Of a stretch of DNA of 64,000 nucleotides, positions 51,337 to 59,554 are shown piece after piece. Position 1 is the first letter of the stretch. Each line of letters opens with the position of its first letter. A program made the position numbers and the translations under genes. The stretch lies in assembly GCA_036725605.1 (NCBI GenBank), contig DAIMDW010000010.1:89459-153458 (forward strand). Reading direction: 5' to 3'. Origin of the DNA: CALBTQ01 sp036725605 (lineage in GTDB: Bacteria; Lernaellota; Lernaellaia; Lernaellales; Lernaellaceae). Under the pieces are notes generated by a model that did not search any database, was not told where the DNA came from, and saw nothing but the letters and a program-made list of their open reading frames with translations.

Positions 51337-54300
51337 TCACTTCCCGGTCGATAAAGTGTATGGCATCCGCGCCAACCACAGCGCGCCGTTGACGCAATAG
51401 GCGACGTGCGCATAACCGTCGTCATCCAGGGCGACGGACTGATGCAAACCGGCGTCGGGGTATCCGTCGACGAGGCCGCTGCGCCACTGACCGCCGCGGT
51501 TGGAAGCGTACTTCATGCCGCCGTCGGACGACGGCTGATACAGCAGATGCAGCGTGCCGTCGGCATCGGCGGCGATCGGCATGCCGGAATAGGATTGATT
51601 CGCCGCGGCGTTGTCCAGGCCGACGACCGTCCAGTCATCCTCGCCGCCCATGGCCAGCAATAGGCGGACGTCGTTGGCGAAGGTGTCGTCGAGATAGGCG
51701 ATGAAGACATCGCCGTTTTCGTCGAGGGCCAGATCGCAGCCCCAGCCGACGCTGCCGCGCCAGCGCACGGTGTAGGTTGCCCATTGGCCGGAACGGTCGG
51801 TCGCATAGCGCAGGTCGTCGCCCATGGAGTCGTAATAGGTCAGGTGCAAGGCGCCCTGCGCGTCGACGATCAGCGAGACGTAATCGCCTTGGTCGCCGCG
51901 CGTATCGACCGCTTCGACGGACCATTCGCCGCCGGTCCAACGCGCCACCAGGACATCGCCGATCAACGAGGCGGCCTGTTGAAAGGCGATCACCGGCCGG
52001 TCGTCGCCGTCGAGGGCCAGCGTCGGTTCCTGCACGTAGAATCGCACCGGCGCTTCGTAGACGATTTCCTCGCTCCAGGCGCCGGCTTCGTTGTTGGCGT
52101 ACATGAGCCGTTCGTCGTCGTGGGAAAGGAAGGCCGCGTGCAGCACGCCCGCGCCGTCCATCGCCAGCGAGGGAACGGATTGGGCGTCGGCGCTGACGAG
52201 TTCCTCGGCGTAATCGCCGTCGGCGAACGCGCCGTGCCACAGGTCGTATTTGTCGGTAGTGAAGGCGAGGTGATCGACGCCGTCGCCGTCCACCAGCAGG
52301 TCCAGGCCCTTGATGACGCTCGGCTCGTCGATGGTCTGCTGCGCCCAGGTTCCGCCGGCGTTGCTGAACAGGCCGGCCACGTACGACATGCTCACGCCGA
52401 CGGCCAACGTCTGGTCCGCGGCGATCAGCGGCGAGAAATGCCCTTCGTTGGCGGTGCCGATCTGCCCGAGTTCCTCCACCTGCCAATCGCCGTTAAGGTT
52501 GTGGAAAATGCGCAGGTACGCCAGCCACACACTGGGCACGTAGACGATGCAGTTGAAGGCGATCAGCACGTGCCCGTCGGCGTCCACCGCCAGCATCGGC
52601 CACGAGGTGTCGTCGTCGTCGTTGATCGGCGAGGTCGACCACACGCCGCCGCCGTTATCGGCGTAGTAGGTCGTCGTGTAACTGAGATAAACGATATGCG
52701 CCGTGCCGCCGCCGTCGATGCCCAGGGAGACGTACTGACTGGCGTGGTCGGCGTCGACAACGGTCGCGTCCCAGCCGTCGCCGGTGCGCGCGGCGAACGT
52801 CACGCGCTGCTCGGGCGAAGCGTACGCCAGACGCGGTTGTCCGTCCGGCGTCAAGGCCAGACCGAAATGCCGGTGGTATTCATACATCGTCGCGACCGCC
52901 TCGGTGGACCACGCGCCGCCGGCGTCGGTCGCATAACGCAGCACGGGCTGCGTTTCGTCGGTCAGGTCGACGTAGGCCAGATGCGTATGTCCGGCGGCGT
53001 CGATTGCCAGCTGGAATTGATCGCCGGGAGTTTCGTCGACCTGGATCGTGGCGATGTCCCAGCCACCACCGTTTTCCACGGCGACCTTAATGTCGTCGCC
53101 GCGCAGAGCGCGGTAGGCCAGATGCAGCCGGTCTTCGCCGTCGACGGCGATCGCGGAACCGGCGGCGAACAGATCGACCAGGCGCGTTTGCCATTGCGAT
53201 TCGCCCGGTGCCTGCGACAGCAGCAGCAGCGCGTTGCCCTTCGCCTGCGCCCAATGCAGCGCGCCGTCGGCGGTCATGGCCAGCGCCTGGCTGGGCAGGT
53301 CGATCTCGCCGCGCGTCAGGTAGGCGAACTCGGCATCGTCGATCAGATCGTCGTCGGCCGCCAGATCGTCGTCGGCCGTGTCGTCGTCGGTCGTGTCGTC
53401 ATCGTCCGGCGGCGTGCCCGGATGCAGCGCGCAGTCGGGGCAGAAACCGTAGTAAATGCCCTGGTCCTCGCCGTAAACCAGATGAAGGTTGGCCGCGTCG
53501 TCGACCAGCGCCTTGGGCGTGAAATCGGAATTGCCCGCCACCTGAACCGGGAAAAACTTCCACCCGGTGAAAAGGTTACGTTGGTAGTGAATATCCATTT
53601 CGGTGAAGTTGGCGTAAAAAATGTGCAGGCCCTCGTAGGCGTCCAGCACGAGGGCCGGCGTTCCGCCGGTGCTTGATGAAGCCGGGTAACCGTCGTCGAT
53701 TTTCGTCGTTTCCCACGAGCCCGAGCGGTCGGTCACGTACATCAAATCGCCGCCGCCGCCCAGGTAGTTCGTCTTCTGATAGGCCAGATGGACGTGCCCC
53801 GCGGCATCGACCCGCAGGCTGTTATGCCGAGGGTACAAGCCCAGATCGGTGAGCTCCCATCCGCGCGCCGTTTGTTCGGCGAGCAACAATCGATTGTCGT
53901 ATTGGTAGGCGATCAGCAATCGGTCGTCGTTGGTGAAAGCCAGCGACGGATAATTGTAGGAGCTGTCTCCGGAGGAAAAAGCCGTCTCGATCGTCCACTG
54001 GCCGTCGCCGAAAAACGCATGCTTCAAATGATGGATGGAGTAATCTTCCCAGGAATTGAAAACCATGTGCACTTCGCCGTCCATGACGCCACAGCTTATA
54101 TCGTGATGCACGCCGTCTTCTTCGATGGTCTGGATGGTCCATTCGCCGCCGGCCGGCTGGTAGGCGTGTTCGACCGAGCGCCCCGAGGTGCCGGTCGTAT
54201 CCAGGAGATAAAGAATGTGCAGGCCGTCGTCGCCGTCCATCGCCAGGCAAATCGATTGGACATCCTCTCCGCGTTCGTCGATCGTCGTGATTTCCCAGCC

Positions 54301-54759
54301 GTCGTCACCCGGATGCTTGACCGCGTAACGCAGGAGGTTATCGCTGTACATGGGAATCAATTCGCCGCGCAAGGCGGGGTAGGCCAGGTGCAGCGTGCCG
54401 TCGTCTTCGCGCACGAAACCGAGGCTGTCGGGATAATAGGTTTCGTCGATGTACTCGAAGGTCCACGACGGTTCGGCGGCGGTCAGACAGGTCGTGTCGT
54501 CGTCGCCGGTGTCGTCGTCGGTGGCGTCGTCATCCGGGACCGTATCGTCGTCATCGACGTCGTCATCGCCCGTGTCGTCGTCGGGCGTGGTGTCGTCGTC
54601 ATCGTCGGGCGTCGCGTCGTCATTGTCGTCATCGTCATCGTCGCCGGAATCGTCGTCGACCGGCGTGGCGTCGTCGTTGTCGTCATCGTCGTCGGGCGGG
54701 CAGGCGGTGAAAAGCATTGCCATTAATAAAATCGAGACAATAAAGATCGTGCAACGCAT
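51337..54759 (-). CDS. Large double-headed Asp-linker propeller lipoprotein (1140 aa)
   Basis: The start at 54759 has GGGAG about seven bases upstream. Lipobox L-F-T-A-C (Cys20), then P-P-D-D-D-D-D-N-D-D-A-T-P-V and a first Asp linker to about residue 85. The first head has propeller repeats (H-L-A-Y-Q-K-T-N-Y style) to near residue 450. A second Asp linker follows (P-P-D-D-D-D-T-T-D-D-D-T-A-D-D-D, about residues 450-475), then another propeller module of ~660 residues. The inner P-P-D-D-D-D resembles the mature start of a family member, so this looks like a fusion of two lipoproteins with the second signal peptide lost. It is seven bases upstream of the next gene. Confidence 0.8.
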   Translation of the reverse strand: MRCTIFIVSILLMAMLFTACPPDDDDDNDDATPVDDDSGDDDDDDNDDATPDDDDDTTPDDDTGDDDVDDDDTVPDDDATDDDTGDDDTTCLTAAEPSWTFEYIDETYYPDSLGFVREDDGTLHLAYPALRGELIPMYSDNLLRYAVKHPGDDGWEITTIDERGEDVQSICLAMDGDDGLHILYLLDTTGTSGRSVEHAYQPAGGEWTIQTIEEDGVHHDISCGVMDGEVHMVFNSWEDYSIHHLKHAFFGDGQWTIETAFSSGDSSYNYPSLAFTNDDRLLIAYQYDNRLLLAEQTARGWELTDLGLYPRHNSLRVDAAGHVHLAYQKTNYLGGGGDLMYVTDRSGSWETTKIDDGYPASSSTGGTPALVLDAYEGLHIFYANFTEMDIHYQRNLFTGWKFFPVQVAGNSDFTPKALVDDAANLHLVYGEDQGIYYGFCPDCALHPGTPPDDDDTTDDDTADDDLAADDDLIDDAEFAYLTRGEIDLPSQALAMTADGALHWAQAKGNALLLLSQAPGESQWQTRLVDLFAAGSAIAVDGEDRLHLAYRALRGDDIKVAVENGGGWDIATIQVDETPGDQFQLAIDAAGHTHLAYVDLTDETQPVLRYATDAGGAWSTEAVATMYEYHRHFGLALTPDGQPRLAYASPEQRVTFAARTGDGWDATVVDADHASQYVSLGIDGGGTAHIVYLSYTTTYYADNGGGVWSTSPINDDDDTSWPMLAVDADGHVLIAFNCIVYVPSVWLAYLRIFHNLNGDWQVEELGQIGTANEGHFSPLIAADQTLAVGVSMSYVAGLFSNAGGTWAQQTIDEPSVIKGLDLLVDGDGVDHLAFTTDKYDLWHGAFADGDYAEELVSADAQSVPSLAMDGAGVLHAAFLSHDDERLMYANNEAGAWSEEIVYEAPVRFYVQEPTLALDGDDRPVIAFQQAASLIGDVLVARWTGGEWSVEAVDTRGDQGDYVSLIVDAQGALHLTYYDSMGDDLRYATDRSGQWATYTVRWRGSVGWGCDLALDENGDVFIAYLDDTFANDVRLLLAMGGEDDWTVVGLDNAAANQSYSGMPIAADADGTLHLLYQPSSDGGMKYASNRGGQWRSGLVDGYPDAGLHQSVALDDDGYAHVAYCVNGALWLARMPYTLSTGK

Positions 54760-54770
54760 GGCGCTCTCCC

Positions 54771-57213
54771 TTAAGGATTCGGCGGCGCGATGATCGCACG
54801 CCATAAAGCCGAACCCTGTCGATAAGGAACTTGTACGGAGCCGTCAGGCAGCAAAGACGGTGGCAGCGAGTCATTGTAATTGAAATAGACGTAAGCGAAG
54901 TTTTGGAATCGCCACTGGCCGGACACATCGGTGCCGTAGGTAAGATAGTCTTCGTTGCCGTGGGACAGAGCGAGATGATGCACACCCTGATCGTCGATGA
55001 TCATTCTCGCGTCGTAGACGAAATCTTCGGCGATGGTTGTCACGCTCCATTCGTTGTCTTCGAAAACGGCCATCCTGGTAAGGGTTCCGCCTGTATATGG
55101 ATATGCGTAGTAGACGAAATGCGGCGCTCCGTTTTCGTCAATTGCCAGCGCGCTGGTGGCCCGGGTGGAGGACAAGCCCGATTCGATCGTGTCGGTCGAC
55201 CACGAACCTTCGTGCCGTCGCGCGCATTGAATGCTGTTACTGAAAAGCAGTTTGTAACAGATGAATACATCACCGTCGGCGTTGGCGGCGATGCCGTATG
55301 AATCGTTGTTGATCGAATCGGCAGAGGGGCCCTCGATAGTCCAATCGCCGTCATCGCGGATGGCGAAATGCAGATTGTTGCTATGGCAATAAGCAATGGC
55401 CGGTTCGCCGTTGGGTAGGATGGTGAAGACGTGATTATAAGCGATGTTTGCTTCCACCAATTCGCTTTGCCAATCACTTTCCTGATTGTTGGCGTAAACA
55501 AGGTACGATTCGCTGAAACCAACCAAATGCGTCACGCCCTCATCGTCGGTCAATGCTTGTAGGTTGCGAATGGGAGAAATGCCGAGATCGAGCGATTCGA
55601 TCAGCCAACCGTCGCCGGTTTGCGTTGCCGTGTACGGACCGTCGTTGGCGGAAACCAAAAAGAAACGTCGGCCCTGATCGTCGATTCCCGACGAGATCGG
55701 CTCTGAGACCTTTAATTCCTGATAAACGACTTCTTCGCTCCATTCGCTCGCCAGGTTGTTCAAGTAGATCAAGCCGTAATTATCGTTTTCCAGATAAACC
55801 GCACGCCATTGTCCGGTGGATGTGGGTATGGCTTCGGTGATGTAACTTGTAATGACACCAAGTGGGGTGACCGTCCAGGAGCCCTCGTCGAATACGGTTT
55901 GAATCAACTCGTAATCGTTTGCGTCGCGGCAAATGATCATCGGTTTGCCGTCGATCAACCAAATTCCGTCATGATAGAAATAGGAGGGTTGAACGAGTTC
56001 GAAGGTCCAATCGGTTCCGTCCCAATAGCCGTAGTTAAGGCCGGTATCGTCGGTATAGGCGACATGGACATGGTCGGCGTCGTCGACGGCGATATCGGCG
56101 CTTTGCGTGTTGCTGTAATAGGTCAGGATGGTTGTTTCCCAAGAGCCGGTAGTGTTGGAGATCAGCTTAACCATTTGATAAATGTGACCGTGTCCGTCGT
56201 TCCAATCCTCCCGATAGGCGATATAAGCTTTGCCGTCGGGAGAGGCCGCGATGCGACAACGTTCGATTCGCTCCAAAGGTGTCGAGATGACGATTTCTTC
56301 GGTCCATTCCCCGGAAGCGTTGGTGAAGTAACGCAACCTCCAACCACCTAAACACAGGTGCACATGCCCGTCGGCATCGATGGACATCTCGCTGTAGTCG
56401 TCGGCATAGGATCCGGTAATCGTTTCCTCATGCCAGGTATCGTCGACCCGCCACAAGTGCTTGAGTTCGGTGTTTCCTTCTTCGATTGCCAACACGTGTA
56501 AATTGCCGTCGGGATCGAATTGAATGTCGACGGGTTTGAGGTCAACGTCCAGCTCTTCGATTTCCACGTCCTGTTCGCCGTAGGTGTAAATGAAGGGACG
56601 CCCTCCGGCCCAAACGGAAATGGTTGCCGATGTGTCGTCGGCTGCGGCTATATCGAACGGACTGGGCACGCCGCCGAAGATGTATTCGTTTTCTTCCACG
56701 ACGATGTCGTCATCGACCGTATCGTCATCGACCGTATCGTCATCGACCGTGTCGTCATCGATGGTGTCGTCATCGACCGTATCGTCATCGCCGGTATCAT
56801 CGTCGACCGTATCGTCATCGACCGTATCGTCATCGATCGTGTCGTCATCGCCGGTATCATCGTCGGCAGTGTCGTCATCGGGAGACGTATCGTCGTCGGC
56901 AGTGTCGTCATCGGGAGACGTATCGTCGTCATCGCCTGCGTCGTCGTTGTCGTCATCGGGAGACGTATCGTCGTCGGCAGTGTCGTCATCGGGAGACGTA
57001 TCNNNNNNNNNNNNNNNNNNNNNNNNNNNNNNNNNNNNNNNNNNNNNNNNNNNNNNNNNNNNNNNNNNNNNNNNNNNNNNNNNNNNNNNNNNNNNNNNNN
57101 NNGTCGTCATCGCTTGCGTCGTCGTTGTCGTCATCGTCGTCGGACGAGCAGGCGGCAACGGCGAGCAAGGCGGCCAGCAACAATCCGAAAAGCATCCATC
57201 GCGAGGTTTTCAT
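54771..57213 (-). CDS. Asp-linker propeller lipoprotein interrupted by scaffold gap
   Basis: The start at 57213 (GGAGG six bases upstream) gives the signal peptide with lipobox A-V-A-A-C (Cys22), then S-S-D-D-D-D-D-N-D-D-A-S. After the 100-N gap the same type of Asp linker resumes in a different frame. The frames do not match only because the gap length is arbitrary, so I join them into one gene of about 810 residues. The head starts V-V-E-E-N-E-Y-I-F-G-G and is a paralog of the gene at 59555. Repeats of H-L-C-L-G-G and H-V-A-Y-T-D-D type continue to the end. Confidence 0.75.
56704..57141 (-). repeat. Asp-linker tract containing the assembly gap
   Basis: The repeat runs into both edges of the N block (57003-57102). 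The units D-D-D-T-S-P and D-D-D-T-A alternate near the gap. The gap almost certainly comes from unresolved repeat length, so the true linker is longer or shorter than shown. Confidence 0.85.
57003..57102. other. Scaffold gap (100 N)
   Basis: Exactly 100 N within a coding tandem repeat. Its length is a placeholder and it breaks the reading frame of the gene at 54771-57213. Confidence 0.98.
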
Positions 57214-59543
57214 CGCGTTCCTCCGGGAATGATCGGCCCGGCGTAATCGCCCGGCGTCGAGAGATACCAGAGCGTGTCGTCGCAATAGAACAGAACGTGC
57301 AGGCGGTCGTTGGCGTCGACGGCCGCCGAAACCGGCTTGCGCGGCACGCCGATCATGTCGTGGCAGAAATCGGTCAGGGGCGTGTCCGTCCAGTTGTCGT
57401 AATTGCCGCTCAGGTGGTGCAGCACGTAATTGTCCAGGTAGACGATGTGCACCTTGCCCTGCGGACCCAGGGCGATGGCGTTGTAGGTTTCGTTGGCCGT
57501 ATCCATGATCGGCGTATCGCTTTCCCATTCGCCGCTTTCGTCAGTCGCGTAGCGGATGCCCGAGTAGATCGGCTCGTCGTCGAAGTTGTAGACGAAGTGC
57601 ACGTTGTCGTCGGCGTCCAGGGTCATGTCGTTGCACCGGCCGCTGTGCACGCGCGTATCTTCCCACCCCAACCGCCAGCCGCTACCGGCGTTGAAATAGT
57701 GAAGGAAGCCCTGGTAGGCGCCGTTGTAAAAGGCGATGTGCGACGTGTCGTCGCCGGCGATTTGCAGCCGGACTCCCTTGGCGTTGCCGGAATGGGCGAC
57801 GATGTGTTCGATGTTCCAGCCCGCGGGCGTCTTGGTGGCGTAGGCATAATTGTAGCCCTGATAATTGAAGAGCGCGACGTGCGGCGTGCCGGCGCTGTCC
57901 AGATCGATAGCGCAGTAGTTGTAAGCGGCGGTCTGGGCGAGCACCGTTTCGCGCACCCATTGGCCCGAACGATTGGTGACGTACTCGATGTTGTCGCCTT
58001 CCGTGTCGATGTGACACAGGTGCGCGCGTCCCTGGGCGTCGAGCACCATCGAGCTTTCGGCGCAGGATTCCTCGTAGTCATGGACGATCTGCTGCCGCCA
58101 ATGTCCGTTGATCCGCCTGGCGTACATCAGGCGCGTGCGCAGGTTTTTGGAGTAGGTGGCGTGCGGCCGCCCGTTCGGCGCGATGATAATGGTGTTCTCG
58201 TGTCCGGCGTAGGAGGAGCAATTTTCGATTTCCCCGCCGACCCAGGCGCCGTTGACGAGGCGACGATAGTTTATGCCGTGCGACATGTAAAAATGAATCA
58301 GCAGCGCGTTGCCGCTCTCGTCGACGACGGACACCCCGGGGCCTTGTTGATAGGCGCTCGCGCAATCGAAGGTCCATTCTTCCCCGCGGTTGTTGCCGTA
58401 ATAGGCGTACAAGCCGCGGGCGTAAACGACATGAAAATAACCGTCGCCGTCCAGCAGGGCGGTCACATACTGAATGGCAAAGTCGTCTTCATGGATGGTT
58501 TCGAATTGCCAGTCGCCGCCGGTGCGGTCGGCGTGCACGACGGATTTTTGCAGGTCGCCGAGATAAAAAATGTGCATCGCGCCGTCGTTGTCGAACAGCA
58601 GGTACGGCCATTGGCCGACGTCGCCGTCGGAGGCAACGGTTTCGATCGTCCAGGCCTTGTCGGTCAGGGAGGCCAACTTCAAATCCCCGTTGTCGGCGTC
58701 GTAGTAGGCGATGTGGGGCCGGCCGAGATCGTCAAACGCCAGGTGGTTGTGCAGGCCCACGTCGCCGCTTTCGTCGACCGGCTGGAGGATCCATTCGCCG
58801 GTTGCATTGGTCAGGTAGTACAGATGGGCGTCGTCGAGGTTGTAAAGGCTCAGGTGCGCTTTGCCGGCGCCGTCGACCGCCAGCGTGAAACGATCGCCGA
58901 GGTTGAAGTCGTCGGCGATTTGCTCGTGCGTCCACTCGCCGGAAACATTGTCGGCGTACCACAGCGACAGATCGAGGGTGGAGCGATAAACCAGGTGCAA
59001 AAATCCCGCGTTGTCGATGGCCAAAAACGGCCGCTCAGCGAAATCGACGACGCGCTCTTCGGCGACGTCGGTCAGATCGAAGGTAAAGACGCAAAGCGTG
59101 TGCGTTTTGATCACGGCCAAATGGTAAACGCCGTTGCCGGCATAGACGAGATTGGCGCCCAATTCGGCTTCGGAGAAGCCGCCGTCGACCGATTCCAAAA
59201 CGACCTGATCGCCCATGGTGTCGTCGTCGCCGGTGTCGTCGTCGATCACGTCATCGTCGGCGGTGTCGTCATCGACCGAGTCGTCGTCGATGGAATCATC
59301 ATCGGTGCTGTCGTCGTCGGTCGTGTCATCGTCGGTCGTATCGTCATCGGATGAGTCGTCATCGCCGGTATCGTCATCCGGCGTCGTATCGTCGTCATCG
59401 GGCGTGGCGTCATCGTCATCATCGCCGGTGTCATCGTCAGCCGGCGTACTGTCGTCGTCGTTGTCGTCATCGTCGTCGGGCGGGCAGGCGAGCGTCCCAA
59501 ACGCCAAAACCAGCATTAGAAAAACGAAAACAACCTGACGCAT
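57210..59543 (-). CDS. Asp-linker beta-propeller lipoprotein (777 aa)
   Basis: The start at 59543 has AGGAGG seven bases upstream. Lipobox F-G-T-L-A-C (Cys20), then P-P-D-D-D-D-D-N-D-D-D-S-T-P-A and a linker to about residue 115 mixing D-D-D-T-T, D-D-D-S-T and D-D-D-T-G units. The head has at least ten blade-like repeats (H-L-V-Y-R-S, H-L-S-L-Y-N, H-I-A-Y-Y-D-A-D-N-G-D-L-K-L-A-S, H-V-V-Y-A-R, H-V-A-L-F-N). The stop overlaps the next start by four bases (ATGA), indicating translational coupling. Confidence 0.8.
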   Translation of the reverse strand: MRQVVFVFLMLVLAFGTLACPPDDDDDNDDDSTPADDDTGDDDDDATPDDDDTTPDDDTGDDDSSDDDTTDDDTTDDDSTDDDSIDDDSVDDDTADDDVIDDDTGDDDTMGDQVVLESVDGGFSEAELGANLVYAGNGVYHLAVIKTHTLCVFTFDLTDVAEERVVDFAERPFLAIDNAGFLHLVYRSTLDLSLWYADNVSGEWTHEQIADDFNLGDRFTLAVDGAGKAHLSLYNLDDAHLYYLTNATGEWILQPVDESGDVGLHNHLAFDDLGRPHIAYYDADNGDLKLASLTDKAWTIETVASDGDVGQWPYLLFDNDGAMHIFYLGDLQKSVVHADRTGGDWQFETIHEDDFAIQYVTALLDGDGYFHVVYARGLYAYYGNNRGEEWTFDCASAYQQGPGVSVVDESGNALLIHFYMSHGINYRRLVNGAWVGGEIENCSSYAGHENTIIIAPNGRPHATYSKNLRTRLMYARRINGHWRQQIVHDYEESCAESSMVLDAQGRAHLCHIDTEGDNIEYVTNRSGQWVRETVLAQTAAYNYCAIDLDSAGTPHVALFNYQGYNYAYATKTPAGWNIEHIVAHSGNAKGVRLQIAGDDTSHIAFYNGAYQGFLHYFNAGSGWRLGWEDTRVHSGRCNDMTLDADDNVHFVYNFDDEPIYSGIRYATDESGEWESDTPIMDTANETYNAIALGPQGKVHIVYLDNYVLHHLSGNYDNWTDTPLTDFCHDMIGVPRKPVSAAVDANDRLHVLFYCDDTLWYLSTPGDYAGPIIPGGTR
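59215..59486 (-). repeat. Asp-linker repeat tract of the 777-aa lipoprotein
   Basis: Mixed 15-base units with several D-D-D-S-x variants and a longer irregular D-D-D-D-A-T-P start, less uniform than the tract at 50749. Confidence 0.85.
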
Positions 59544-59554
59544 CACACACCTCC

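Noticed and set aside
50526..51392. Long plus-strand reading frames rich in V-I-D-R-V or S-S-S-T-V-S repeats opposite the Asp stalks (also near 46113, 56590, 60599)
   Set aside because: They are antisense of the 15-base repeat, where lack of stop codons is a by-product of the unit. They have no ribosome-binding sites or signal peptides, and the minus strand has complete lipoprotein genes.
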